From Rhodospirillales bacterium (GTDB taxonomy: Bacteria; Pseudomonadota; Alphaproteobacteria; UBA828), in the NCBI GenBank assembly GCA_028818565.1, contig JAPPNV010000009.1, positions 1-40,852 of the forward strand: 40,852 nucleotides of DNA, in the 5' to 3' direction. The notes beneath the pieces were generated by a model, which saw only the letters and a list, made by a program, of their open reading frames with translations, was not told the origin of the DNA and did not search any database. The translations under genes and the position numbers were made by a program. This document shows positions 1 through 8,092 of this stretch, piece by piece (within the stretch, counting starts at the first letter, position 1; each line of letters begins with the position of its first letter).

Positions 1-53
1 GCCCGCTGCCCTACCGAACCCTCATCGCTGGATGAAAATCAGGGATAAGCAGG

Positions 54-130
54 ATCGGCTTTGAAGTTTGACCCCCTATTGGAGTGGGCCCCTGGGGCCG
101 GACAGTTTCATGCGGCCGTTTTGACCGGTG
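54..130. repeat. Left terminal inverted repeat of the IS3-family element
   Basis: The first 13 bases (atcggctttgaag) are identical to the reverse complement of the right end. Further matched blocks (ttgaccccc, tggagtgggcccc, ccggacag, tttgaccggtg) continue to about base 130, with small internal differences. It overlaps the last codons of orfB. Confidence 0.8.
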
Positions 131-902
131 TGCGGGACTGTTCCTCCTCGAAACGGTTGGGGCTCAGGTATCCAAGAGCCGAGTGTAGGCGTCTCCCGTT
201 ATAGCTGTCGATGAAGCACGGCAGGTGTTCCGCGACGTCTTCCGCGCTCTCGAATGCCATGGGGTAGACGCCCTCGACCTTCAGCGTCTTCATGAAGCTC
301 TCCATCATGGCGTTGTCGTAGGGGTTGCCGCGCCGCGCCATCGAGCCGATCAGGCCATGGTCGTGCAGCAGGGCCCGATAGGCTTGGGCGGCGTATTGCG
401 AGCCCCTGTCGGAGTGGTGGATGCATCCGGCCGGCGGGTTGCGGCCCTCGATCGCCGCCGTGAGCGCCGCAAGCGTCAGCCTGGCATCGATGCGGCGGCC
501 GAGCGCGTAGCCCACGATGCGGCGCGACCATGCATCCATGATCGCGGCCAGGTAGACGAAGCCGCCGAGGATGGCGATGTAGGTCAGATCGGCGACCCAG
601 AGCTGGTTCGGGCCGTCGACCTCGCGCTCCCCGGACCGGTCCGGAAATACGGGCTCGTCATGCTTGCTGTCCGTCGTGGCGACGAAGCGGCGTCTGCGCG
701 GCGGATGCAAGGCGTGCTCGCGCATCAGGCGCTTGATCTTCTTGTGGTTCACGATCCAGCCCCGGTGCCTGAGCGCCGCCTGCATGCGGCGCCAGCCATA
801 GGCTTCGAACTCGTCCTTGATCGCGTGCATGGCCTCGACCAGGGCGGTGTCGTCGGCAGAACCCTTCGGCCTGTCGTAGTAGGTGGAGCGCGCGATCCCC
901 AT
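108..902 (-). CDS. IS3-family transposase OrfB (DDE catalytic subunit)
   Basis: This is the catalytic part of the transposase, which cuts and joins the element ends. The integrase core (rve) shows all three acidic residues: D in LWVADLTYI (around residue 105), D in HHSDRGSQY (around 164) and E in MMESFMKTLK (around 200). The stretch GNPYDNAMMESF before the third residue is typical of IS3. The ATG at 902 overlaps the orfA stop (TGATG), but the frame is open upstream of it and encodes a natural OrfB N-terminus (PEGLSVAEGCRLMGIARSTY). The active product is therefore probably an OrfAB fusion made by frameshifting near 991-998 rather than protein started at 902. The frame looks intact. Confidence 0.9.
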   Translation of the reverse strand: MGIARSTYYDRPKGSADDTALVEAMHAIKDEFEAYGWRRMQAALRHRGWIVNHKKIKRLMREHALHPPRRRRFVATTDSKHDEPVFPDRSGEREVDGPNQLWVADLTYIAILGGFVYLAAIMDAWSRRIVGYALGRRIDARLTLAALTAAIEGRNPPAGCIHHSDRGSQYAAQAYRALLHDHGLIGSMARRGNPYDNAMMESFMKTLKVEGVYPMAFESAEDVAEHLPCFIDSYNGRRLHSALGYLSPNRFEEEQSRTPVKTAA

Positions 903-1261
903 CAGTCGGCATCCTTCGGCGACGGAGAGGCCTTCGGGCCGGTGATGACGGACATGGGCGCGCTTCTCGGCGGCCGTCCTTGCCGTTGAGCCCCCCTTAG
1001 AAACTCGAGCTCCAGGGCCTGCTTGCCGACCAGGCGCTCAAGCGCCGCGATCCGCGCTTCGTACTCCTGGAGCGTGCTGGCCGCCTCGGCGTCCTCGTCG
1101 AAGGCGCCGGTCTCGTACTTGTCCACCCAGATTCGGATCAGGGTGCGGGAGAGCTCGTGCCGACGGGCCAGACCGTGGAGTGTCTCGCCGGCGAGATACT
1201 CCTCAACGACCTGGCGCTTGAAGGCGATGCTGTGGGTGCGGTGGGTGCGGTGCTTGGCCAT
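902..1261 (-). CDS. IS3-family transposase OrfA
   Basis: OrfA is the small regulatory and DNA-binding protein of the element. Residues 1-55 form a helix-turn-helix (AFKRQVVEEYLAGETLHG then LARRHELSRTLIRIWVDKYE), followed by a coiled coil (ARIAALERLVGKQALELEFL) that would mediate multimerisation. I place the start at the ATG at 1261 (MAKHRTHRTH), about 120 aa, because an AAGGA-like site lies upstream. A GTG at 1291 gives a longer form with no better ribosome site. The stop at 902-904 overlaps the orfB ATG by one base. The tail after the slippery run is out-of-frame filler, as expected when ribosomes do not shift. Confidence 0.85.
   Translation of the reverse strand: MAKHRTHRTHSIAFKRQVVEEYLAGETLHGLARRHELSRTLIRIWVDKYETGAFDEDAEAASTLQEYEARIAALERLVGKQALELEFLRGAQRQGRPPRSAPMSVITGPKASPSPKDAD
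991..998 (-). promoter_or_regulatory. Programmed -1 frameshift site in the transposase mRNA
   Basis: On the minus strand the OrfA frame reads CTA AGG GGG GCT. A slip of -1 on the AAGGGGGG run gives AAG GGG GGC and opens a frame that runs uninterrupted into OrfB with typical OrfB N-terminal residues. This is the position and logic expected for IS3-family OrfAB production. The slip itself is inferred from frame analysis. Confidence 0.65.
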
Positions 1262-1288
1262 GGGCGTCGATCCTTCGAATGCCCGACG

Positions 1289-1366
1289 CACCGGTCAAAT
1301 CAATTCAATCCACCTGTCCGGCTCAAGGGGCCCACTCCATATTGGGGGTCAATCTTCAAAGCCGAT
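1289..1366. repeat. Right terminal inverted repeat of the IS3-family element
   Basis: This is the reverse-complement partner of bases 54-130. It holds the same matched blocks in the same order with one single-base length difference. The promoter for orfA would be expected within or just inside this repeat. Confidence 0.8.
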
Positions 1367-1698
1367 TGACAAGCCGGAGCGTGGAAAGATGGCGGAGGCC
1401 GGTCTGAAGTGGGGACTGAAGCAGGAGCGTAGCCGCGGCTCGGCGGAACCGCGCGTACAGGACTCGGAAGGGACGCAGAAAACGACGGAAGTCGGACAGC
1501 CCGTGCCGGACCGGAAGCCGGAGCGGAAGAAGGGCATCGAGGGGCCGGAGCTCGAACTCGAACTGTAGAGTTCGTTTGGGTGTTGTTTGGCGTCCTCGTT
1601 CGACCTCTTGGAATCAATGGAAACCAAGGCCTTACCACACCGATCAGCGTCCCATCTTGGCGCGAACAACAAGTTGGGCGCATAAGTTCGGCTTACTG
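1367..1698. other. 332-bp stretch between the IS and the dehydrogenase; no certain gene
   Basis: The only candidate is a 59-codon plus-strand frame at 1389-1568. Its product is hydrophilic and K/E/R-rich, ending GPELELEL. It has no recognisable family and no strong ribosome site, so it may be a remnant or chance ORF. No hairpin with a T-run was found downstream of the dehydrogenase stop at 1699. Confidence 0.4.
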
Positions 1699-2769
1699 TC
1701 AGTATCCCAAGTCCGGCCGCACGACGTTTTGGAGGGGTTCGCCCCGGATATGGCGCCGGAGATTGTTGAAGAGGATGTCGAGCGTAATCGGCACATAGTT
1801 GTCGCCGTCATCAGCGGAAACATGTGGCGTCACGAGAAGATTGGGCACATGCCAAAGGGGCGATTCGGGCGGAAGGGGCTCGGGATCGAAGACATCGATA
1901 ATGGCGCCCGAAAGATGGCCCGCACGCAACAGGTCCGAAAGTGCCTCATAGTCCATGGCGGACGAACGACCGACGTTGACGATACCGGCGCCCGGCTTCA
2001 TCCGTTGAAGCCGCCTGCGGTCGAACAGCCCGACCGTTTGCGGCGTGGATGGCAACGAGACGAAGACGTAGTCGGCGCGCGGCAGCACGTCGTCGATCCG
2101 GTCCGTCGTGACCATTTCATCGACATCCGGATGCGGTCTGCCGCTGCGATTGACGCCCAGCACTTCGAGCCCGAGGCGCTTGAGCTGTGTTGCCGCGCCG
2201 CCACCCAGACTGCCGACGCCGACGACAAGGGCCGTCTTGCCGGCGATCGGCGTCGAGAAGAGCGACTGCCAGTTGCCATCCCGCTGATTGGTGACAATGG
2301 CCGGCATATGGGTGTGCAGCATCAGGATACTCATCAGGCCGAACTCGCCCGCCTTGGTTGCGTGGGCGCCCTTGTTGTTGACGACCTGAACGCCCTCGGG
2401 GACCCAGTCCATCGGGCAAAGGTGTTCGACACCGGCGCCGATGATGTGAATCCACTTGAGGTTCGGCGCGATCTTGGCCAAATCCCGCGTCGGCAAGTCC
2501 CAGCAGAACAGCACCTCGGTGTCGCGCATCGACCGGGTGAAATTGTCGCAATCCCAATCGATGAAGACATCCACATGTCGAGCGACATCGGGATGCCGTT
2601 CGGCCGCCTCGGCCCAGCGCTCCGGCGTCGTCGTGAACACGGCTTCAGACTCCGGCGTGGACGGAAACGTCTCAGGCGAAGCGTGGTTGTTCTTGACGTG
2701 TACCTTTATCTTGCGCAGCGGGTCCCCGGTGTGTTTCGCAAGAGACTGGCTTGGCTCATGCTGGCGCAT
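1699..2769 (-). CDS. D-2-hydroxyacid dehydrogenase (NAD(P)-dependent)
   Basis: The protein (356 aa) belongs to the D-isomer-specific 2-hydroxyacid dehydrogenases, cytosolic enzymes that interconvert 2-hydroxy acids and 2-keto acids with NAD(P). The nucleotide-binding loop reads VVGVGSLGGGAA (around residue 185), close to the family GxGxxG. The catalytic Arg lies in NVGRSSAMDYEAL, the Glu in FDPEPLPPESPLW and the His in VTPHVS. It is the last gene of the operon behind proV, with a 14-bp overlap (2756-2769) that suggests translational coupling. The start at 2769 has an AGGAA stretch almost touching the ATG, which is unusually close, but I see no better in-frame start. The context suggests it handles a hydroxy- or keto-acid product of the imported compound; its substrate is unknown. 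Confidence 0.85.
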   Translation of the reverse strand: MRQHEPSQSLAKHTGDPLRKIKVHVKNNHASPETFPSTPESEAVFTTTPERWAEAAERHPDVARHVDVFIDWDCDNFTRSMRDTEVLFCWDLPTRDLAKIAPNLKWIHIIGAGVEHLCPMDWVPEGVQVVNNKGAHATKAGEFGLMSILMLHTHMPAIVTNQRDGNWQSLFSTPIAGKTALVVGVGSLGGGAATQLKRLGLEVLGVNRSGRPHPDVDEMVTTDRIDDVLPRADYVFVSLPSTPQTVGLFDRRRLQRMKPGAGIVNVGRSSAMDYEALSDLLRAGHLSGAIIDVFDPEPLPPESPLWHVPNLLVTPHVSADDGDNYVPITLDILFNNLRRHIRGEPLQNVVRPDLGY

Positions 2770-3823
2770 TTCCTCGTATTCCGTTCAAGAGATCCGAGAC
2801 GGTGACAATCCCGACCGGGCTATTGTCGCCGTCGACGACAAGGACCGGTTCGAGGTTCACCGTCTTCAACTCTATCAAGCTGTCGAGATCCGTATCGTCC
2901 GGAACGGAGCGGTAGCGAGCCACCGTCTTCCCCGGATTTTCATGTTCGTATTGCTCGACCGGCTGCATGACAGAATGGGCGCGAACCAGTTTCAGTTTGG
3001 AAATGCCCTTGACGAACTCGGCGACGTAATCGTCCTTCGGTTCGGTCACGATTTCTTCCGGCGTGCCGACCTGCACAAAGCGTCCCTCCTTCATGATGGC
3101 AATCCGGTCGCCCAGGCGGATTGCCTCCTCGAGGTCGTGCGTTATGAATACCGCGGTCTTCTTGAGCGTCTTCCACAGATGCAGAAACTCGTCCTGCAAC
3201 TGCCGCCGGATCAAGGGATCCAGGGCACTGAAGGGTTCGTCCATCAACAGCAGCTCCGGATCCGTCGCCAGCGCCCTGGCCAACCCGACGCGCTGCTGCA
3301 TGCCGCCCGACAGTTCGTCCGGATAATGCTTTGCCCAGGCTCCCAACTGGACCAGCTCAAGCATCTCCTGCGACCTTTCCCGCCGCTGCTGTTTCGGGAC
3401 ATTCAGTACCTCAAGGCCGAATGAGACGTTGTCGGCGATGCTCCAGTGGGGAAACAACGCCATTTTCTGAAACACCATGCCGATCTTTTCCGAACGCAGG
3501 CGAAGCATCTCCTTGTCGCTCAAGCCGTTTATGTCGACACCGCCGACCAGAAGCTCTCCGGCGGTGGGTTTGATGAGGCGGTTGATGTGCCTGATGAGGG
3601 TGGACTTGCCGCTGCCGGAGAGCCCCATGACGCAGAATATCTCGCCACGCGTCACTTCGATATTGACGTCGGCAACGGCGACGATTGCGCCGAACTCGTC
3701 GAGCACTTGTTCCTTGTCCAGGTCGTGCGATCGCATCGCATCGAGCGCCTGGTCCACATTGTGGCCGAATATTTTCCAGACGCCTCTTCCGGCGATCACG
3801 GGTTCCGGTCGTTCGCTCATCAT
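2756..3823 (-). CDS. proV: Glycine betaine/proline-type ABC transporter, ATP-binding subunit
   Basis: This is the ATPase of a ProU/OpuA-like importer for betaine-type solutes. It has Walker A MGLSGSGKST, signature LSGGMQQR, Walker B LLLMDEP and switch histidine FITHDLEEA. The N-terminal extension before the ATPase core (VWKIFGHNVDQALDAM) is typical of ProV, where the repeated family tag carries FG. The C-terminal 60 residues resemble one CBS-type half (EPVLVVDGDNSPVGIVTVSDLL), the region used in OpuA for osmotic sensing, but a full tandem CBS pair is not evident. I chose the ATG at 3823 (355 aa) because GGGAG precedes it; a second ATG follows at 3820, and the 21 codons upstream to 3886 look non-native. 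It sits downstream of proX after a 105-bp gap with a strong stem-loop. Confidence 0.92.
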   Translation of the reverse strand: MMSERPEPVIAGRGVWKIFGHNVDQALDAMRSHDLDKEQVLDEFGAIVAVADVNIEVTRGEIFCVMGLSGSGKSTLIRHINRLIKPTAGELLVGGVDINGLSDKEMLRLRSEKIGMVFQKMALFPHWSIADNVSFGLEVLNVPKQQRRERSQEMLELVQLGAWAKHYPDELSGGMQQRVGLARALATDPELLLMDEPFSALDPLIRRQLQDEFLHLWKTLKKTAVFITHDLEEAIRLGDRIAIMKEGRFVQVGTPEEIVTEPKDDYVAEFVKGISKLKLVRAHSVMQPVEQYEHENPGKTVARYRSVPDDTDLDSLIELKTVNLEPVLVVDGDNSPVGIVTVSDLLNGIRGNAPA

Positions 3824-3852
3824 GAGCTCCCGCTTTCGTCGCGGCGAAGGAT

Positions 3853-3895
3853 GGGCACGCGTCCGGATCGCGGAAGACCCGGACATTGCGTGCCC
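3853..3895 (-). promoter_or_regulatory. Stem-loop between proX and proV
   Basis: Bases 3853-3866 pair with 3879-3895: eight pairs (gggcacgc with gcgtgccc) plus six pairs (gtccgg with ccggac), with a 3-base bulge and a 12-base loop. No T-run follows on the minus strand, so it looks more like an mRNA 3'-end protector or partial attenuator than an intrinsic terminator. It follows the binding-protein gene, whose product is normally needed in excess over the ATPase. Confidence 0.6.
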
Positions 3896-3928
3896 TCTTC
3901 AACGCTGCGGCATGACCCGCGACTGCGG

Positions 3929-4939
3929 TTACTGACCGGCGTTGCGCGCTCCGGCCAACCAGCCGTCGAACATCTCCTGGTTTTGTGCGATCCACTCTTC
4001 GGCATGGCGGCGGACATCCTCGAAAGAGTCTTCGCCTTGCCGAATCTGGTAGTTCTCATCGTTGACGTCGCCGATCGGGATGCTCACCAGTTCGAACCAG
4101 CGTGCCGCGTCCGGATGTTCGGCAAGGAAGTCGTTGTTGGCGATGATTCTGATCGTGTTCACGGAAAAGCCGATATTGCGTCCGTCCGGCAGGTTGGTGT
4201 CTTCCTTGGCATCGTCCGGAAGCGAAGTGAACGGTACCTCCAGCCATTCCACCTGGTCTCCGGGCCGCAAGACCTGAGAGACCCAAAGCGGGGTGTAGGT
4301 GTAGTAGAGCACCGGTTCGCCCGCACCGTGACGGCTGACCACATCGGCGGCCATCACCATGAACTGGCCCTGGTTGTGAGTCACCGTATCGCGGAGGCCG
4401 TAGGCATCCAGATGGTGTTCGATGACCCGCTCGCAGCCCCATCCGGGCGGACACCCGGCAAGGTCGGCCTTGCCGTCCTGATCGGTATCGAAAATCTTGG
4501 CGATCTCCGGGTCCTTGAGCTGCTCGATATTCGTGATTCCGTGCGCCTTGGCGGTAGCGGAATCGATCAGATAACCCTGCCCGGCGCCCTCGACCAGCGC
4601 GCCGAGTTTGGTCATCGCGCTGGTTCCGCCGGCCTTGTCGAAATAGACATTCTGAAGAGGCTGCCAATGAACCGCGACGAAATCGGCCTCTCCCTGGCCG
4701 ACTGCCACGTGCATTGCCGGAATATCGAGGTGCTTGACCTTTTCCAGGTCGAAGCCCAGGCGTTCCAGGCCGATGTTGACCACTTCCGTCTGGAACAGAC
4801 CTTCCAGCAGGCCGTCATAGGCCGGGCGGGCCGTGCCCTTGTCGCCGGCAATTGCGGCTGAAGACGCGCCCAGGCCGATCAGCGCGAGCGCGAGGACCGT
4901 CAGCCGTCCGGTCCGGTGAAGTCGCTTCAATGTAATCAT
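3929..4939 (-). CDS. proX: Glycine betaine-type ABC transporter, periplasmic substrate-binding protein
   Basis: The protein (336 aa) is a ProX/OpuAC-family binding protein exported to the periplasm. The signal peptide is visible at residues 1-30 (MITLKRLHRTGRLTVLALAL, then ASSAAIAG). The mature part has family features such as HWQPLQNVYFDKAG, GYLIDSATAKAHGITNIEQL and CPPGWGCERVIEHH. The latter supplies a likely disulfide pair, as in ProX of Escherichia coli. Aromatic residues (YYTYTPLWVSQVL) would form the cation-binding cage for a quaternary amine. The start at 4939 is chosen for the signal peptide and an AAGGAA site upstream; a longer frame reaching 5881 overlaps proW and is spurious. The exact ligand (betaine, proline betaine, carnitine or choline) cannot be read from sequence. 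Confidence 0.92.
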   Translation of the reverse strand: MITLKRLHRTGRLTVLALALIGLGASSAAIAGDKGTARPAYDGLLEGLFQTEVVNIGLERLGFDLEKVKHLDIPAMHVAVGQGEADFVAVHWQPLQNVYFDKAGGTSAMTKLGALVEGAGQGYLIDSATAKAHGITNIEQLKDPEIAKIFDTDQDGKADLAGCPPGWGCERVIEHHLDAYGLRDTVTHNQGQFMVMAADVVSRHGAGEPVLYYTYTPLWVSQVLRPGDQVEWLEVPFTSLPDDAKEDTNLPDGRNIGFSVNTIRIIANNDFLAEHPDAARWFELVSIPIGDVNDENYQIRQGEDSFEDVRRHAEEWIAQNQEMFDGWLAGARNAGQ

Positions 4940-4992
4940 GTTCGCGATTCCTTTCCCATGGTTTGAGGTTGGATTGTCGGGCTCGATCGCCC

Positions 4993-5922
4993 CTATGAGG
5001 TGCTCACGGTTTGAGCCCCTCTGCGTTGGATCAGGCGCAGACAAAGGCCGACGGGGCCCCGTTCCCTCCAGTTGGTTCTGTCCCGACTGGACGACGCGGC
5101 AGCCTGTGTTATTCGGTCTATGATCATGGCGAGGACGACGATCGCGATCCCGCCTACGGCAGCCAGCCCCATGTCGAGACGGCCGATGCCGCGCAGCACC
5201 ATTTGTCCCAGGCCCTCGACGGCGATCATCGAAGCGTAGACGACCATCGAAAGCACCATCATGAGCGTCTGGTTGACGCCAGCCATGATGGTTCGTCCGG
5301 CCAGCGGAATCTGGACGCGAAACAGCACCCGCGTTTCTGACGCCCCGAATGCCCTCGCTGCTTCGAGCACATCGGGCGGGACTTCCCGCAACCCCAGGTT
5401 CGTGAGCCTGATTACGGGCGGCAAAGCGAAGATCACGGTGACGATAATGCCGGGCACATTGCCGATGCCGACAAGCATCACGACGGGCACCATGTAGACG
5501 AATCCCGGCATCGTCTGCATCACGTCGAGAACCGGCCGCAGAGCCGCCTCTACCCGGTCGTTCCGCGCTGCCCAGACGCCGAGCGGGACACCGATAACCA
5601 CGCAGAAAAGCACCGATGTCAGGACCAGGGCTATGGTGGTCATGGACTCTTCCCACACCCCGATAAATCCCAGGAAGGTCATCGCCGCGGTGGCGAAAAT
5701 GCCGATCCGCAGTCCGGAAATCTGCCAACAAAGCAGAAAGAGGAGCGGCAGGAAGAGCGGCGGCGGGACGAACAGCAGAGCTGTTTCTATCGCGTCCAGA
5801 ATCGCTCCGACCGGTCCACGAATCGCATAGAATATCGAGCGGTATTCCTGTACCAGATAGTCCAGTGCCGTCTGTATCCAACCGTCCAGCGGAATGTGGT
5901 AACGGTCAAATATGTCGGGCAT
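4993..5922 (-). CDS. proW: Glycine betaine-type ABC transporter, permease subunit
   Basis: This 309-aa inner-membrane permease belongs to the ProW/OpuAB family. Several hydrophobic helices are visible from about residue 45 onward. The ABC permease coupling motif is the stretch EAARAFGASETRVLFRVQIP (around residues 190-210), which contacts the ATPase. The N-terminus (MPDIFDRYHIPLDGWIQTAL) resembles the amphipathic leader of ProW. GGGAG lies 7 bases before the ATG at 5922. It is the second gene of the operon, 51 bases after the Rieske oxygenase stop and 53 bases before proX. Confidence 0.92.
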   Translation of the reverse strand: MPDIFDRYHIPLDGWIQTALDYLVQEYRSIFYAIRGPVGAILDAIETALLFVPPPLFLPLLFLLCWQISGLRIGIFATAAMTFLGFIGVWEESMTTIALVLTSVLFCVVIGVPLGVWAARNDRVEAALRPVLDVMQTMPGFVYMVPVVMLVGIGNVPGIIVTVIFALPPVIRLTNLGLREVPPDVLEAARAFGASETRVLFRVQIPLAGRTIMAGVNQTLMMVLSMVVYASMIAVEGLGQMVLRGIGRLDMGLAAVGGIAIVVLAMIIDRITQAAASSSRDRTNWRERGPVGLCLRLIQRRGAQTVSTS

Positions 5923-5973
5923 CGTGCGCTCCCTTTCGGATATCCCCGGCGAGCACGGTCACGACAATCGGGG

Positions 5974-7350
5974 TCACGCGAACTCCCTGCCGACCCTCTC
6001 ATCCGCTTCGATTTGCTTGAGACGCCGGACGACAGTTTCCACGCGCTCGTCCTCGGGCAGACCCTCGGCTTCGAATTGCGCTTCCATCACGGCTTCGCCG
6101 ACTGCTCGCAGCATTGCGCCGTCGTCGATGCCGTTGGCCGGTCTGTGGAGGACGGTGTCGCCGCCATAAGTTGGAATGGGGGCATCCGGCCATCCGTCTG
6201 TTGCCTGGACCGGCTCGGCACCCTTTTGCAGGTCGCGAACGAGTGAGCGCAGACGCTTGCGATAGCCGACGATGCCCCGGTCGCTGGGCACGAGATGTTC
6301 CTTCTCGTGCTCGGTAATGGTGCCCATGCTCTCGGTCGCTTCGGCATCCGCCGGAAAGAGCATTTTCTCTTCGTCTGACCGATCGAATAACTCGCCCTGT
6401 TCGATCAGTGCGGGGCCGTCCGGCGTGTTGTATTCCGGCGGATCGGCCCGGTCGCCGAAAACTGCCCAGGCAAAACACATCGTCGCTTCGTCACTGAGCG
6501 GAACCACCCAGCGTACGAAGGCAGTGCGCCCGTAATAGCGCTGCTCGGTTCCGTCGGCGGCGAAAGCCGCACCGGCCTGGGTGAAGTTGGGAAGCACCAG
6601 CTCGTTCGTGCGAACCCAGACGTTCTCGCTCACCCTTCGCGTGCTTGTACCCAGGAAACTCGTTTCCCGGTCGTAGAACTTCATCTCGCCGATCTCTCCG
6701 AACCCCTTCGAGAACTGCTCGCGGCTGGTGCGCGAGTGCAGGAAAGCGGTGTGAAGCGGGTCGACGATTGCATCGAGCACCTGCAACCAGTTGCAGTTAA
6801 ACGGCGCCTTGTAAGGCACAAGTTCCTGTCCGGGCAGATTGAAGGTGTCGTAAACGGGAAATGCGGGCTTCAGTTCCGGAGGCCCCAGATAGGCGAATAT
6901 CAGCCCCTTGTATTCACTTACCGGGTAGGCACCTAACGTTACGGTCTGACAAATCCGTTTCTCTACGTTCTTGGGCTGGCCTGGGACCTCAAGGGTCGTC
7001 CCATCGGTGCCGAAAAGCCAACCGTGGTAACAGCAGCGGATGCCTCGTTCTTCCGGAACGCCGTACTCAAGGGACGATCGTCGATGGGGGCAGCGGCGGT
7101 GCACCAGGCCGATGCGGTCGCTCTTGTCTCGAAACAAGACAAGATCTTCGCCGAGAACCTGAACCAGCTTGGGCCGCGCACCGAGCTCCGAAGTCAGCGC
7201 CACCGGGTGCCAGAACCGCCTCAGATACTCACCGCATGGCGTATCCGGGCCGATCTCGGTCAACTCGGCATCGCTCTTCCCAATCCATGTTTGGTGATAG
7301 CCGCCGTAGGAAAGGTTTTGCTTCGACCGGTATCGAATGGAATTGTTCAT
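5974..7350 (-). CDS. Rieske non-heme iron oxygenase, alpha subunit (phthalate dioxygenase-like)
   Basis: The protein (458 aa) has an N-terminal Rieske [2Fe-2S] domain with ligands C87/H89 (RRCPHR) and C106/H109 (CCYHGW). The catalytic domain carries the mononuclear iron site in DAIVDPLHTAFLHSRTS. The layout resembles phthalate 4,5-dioxygenase-type one-component alpha subunits, which hydroxylate aromatics or demethylate O- and N-methyl groups using a separate reductase. No reductase gene is seen nearby. It is the first gene of the minus-strand operon, with GGAG about 8 bases upstream of the ATG. Next to a betaine importer it could be an N-demethylase (the family includes stachydrine demethylase), but an aromatic substrate is equally possible. 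Confidence 0.88.
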   Translation of the reverse strand: MNNSIRYRSKQNLSYGGYHQTWIGKSDAELTEIGPDTPCGEYLRRFWHPVALTSELGARPKLVQVLGEDLVLFRDKSDRIGLVHRRCPHRRSSLEYGVPEERGIRCCYHGWLFGTDGTTLEVPGQPKNVEKRICQTVTLGAYPVSEYKGLIFAYLGPPELKPAFPVYDTFNLPGQELVPYKAPFNCNWLQVLDAIVDPLHTAFLHSRTSREQFSKGFGEIGEMKFYDRETSFLGTSTRRVSENVWVRTNELVLPNFTQAGAAFAADGTEQRYYGRTAFVRWVVPLSDEATMCFAWAVFGDRADPPEYNTPDGPALIEQGELFDRSDEEKMLFPADAEATESMGTITEHEKEHLVPSDRGIVGYRKRLRSLVRDLQKGAEPVQATDGWPDAPIPTYGGDTVLHRPANGIDDGAMLRAVGEAVMEAQFEAEGLPEDERVETVVRRLKQIEADERVGREFA

Positions 7351-7649
7351 ACCTGCAGCTCCGAAATGTTCATATTCATGGCCGCGAGGGCCCGATCTGG
7401 CCGTTGCCCCATCGGGCGGCGCTGCGTCGCGCTTCGGCGTCCGACCCTGCCCTGGCGGCGGTCACGCCGAACACCGGTGACGGCTCCATATCCGTCTCCC
7501 CGGCGGCCCTATGGCGACGTGGCGGGGCTTGTAGGTACCCGCCCACCGAGTGTTCCGAAGCTGCCGACGGTGCTATGTCCGCTTTTGCGTAGCATAGCGC
7601 ACACCCCTCATTTTTGCGAATATATCATGAATTATTGAATGAATCTGCA

Positions 7650-7664
7650 AATTCTTTAAGAATT
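7650..7664. promoter_or_regulatory. AT-rich dyad, candidate operator upstream of the Rieske/proXWV operon
   Basis: The 15-base sequence aattctttaagaatt is a perfect dyad, with 7-base arms and a one-base centre, inside the only strongly AT-rich patch of this region. It lies about 300 bases upstream of the first operon gene. A dimeric regulator could bind here, but no regulator gene is in the window. Confidence 0.35.
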
Positions 7665-7866
7665 ATATTATCTGTATGCGAATTGGCACGACGCAGCCGG
7701 GGGCGCAGCACAAACCCACCCAGGGGCGCAGCTGCGAAGCGCATTGGCGGTGCATTCAGCCTCGTCGAGGGCGCACGGTGGGGGAGTCATCGTCCGCGGT
7801 TCGCCGGCGACGCGCGCACGCGCTGTGTGCAAGTGGTGCAAGTCGTCGCGCCCGTCGACCGTCGTT

Positions 7867-8091
7867 TGGAGATGCCGTAATGGGGCATGACGCCAAGCGG
7901 CGACGTTCCAGCTTGTAGCGACGTCGGAGATTCGGGTGTCGTTGCCCTTACACGCGTGGCGTGTTCACGGGGTCTTGCCGCAAGGCGCGCCCCAATTCCT
8001 CTGCAGGAAAGGGCAACGACACCCGAATCGCCGTCATCGCGACAGGCCGCGACGGTGCAGGCTGGCGCCAAGCCCCATTACGGCATCTCCA
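7867..8091. repeat. 225-bp imperfect palindrome centred on 7979
   Basis: The outer 20 bases (7867-7886) are perfectly complementary to 8072-8091. An inner block of 21 bases (7929-7949) is perfectly complementary to 8009-8029, and the centre has cttgc-c-gcaag. All blocks share the same symmetry point without gaps; the stretches between match at roughly two thirds of positions. This fits a MITE-like or BIME-like element or a long structured RNA. It encodes no credible protein. Confidence 0.75.
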
Positions 8092-8092
8092 C

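Larger units (their letters stand above)
54..1366 (-). mobile_element. IS3-family insertion sequence, apparently complete
   Basis: The element is bounded by long imperfect inverted repeats (54-130 and 1289-1366) and contains overlapping orfA and orfB frames typical of the IS3 family. OrfA carries a helix-turn-helix and leucine-zipper-like region; OrfB has the DDE integrase core. Both frames are open and the catalytic residues are present, so the copy may be active. I see no convincing short direct repeat flanking the outermost bases, so the exact ends may be off by a few bases or the target duplication has decayed. It lies downstream of a minus-strand catabolic operon and breaks no gene I can recognise. 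Confidence 0.88.

Noticed and set aside
50-60. Target-site duplication for the IS element
   Set aside because: No 3- or 4-base direct repeat matches across bases just outside 54 and 1366; the apparent match is inverted and belongs to the terminal repeat.
4940-5881. Upstream extension of the proX frame giving 650 residues
   Set aside because: It overlaps proW in another frame, and the extension reads as out-of-frame proW; the signal peptide fixes the proX start at 4939.
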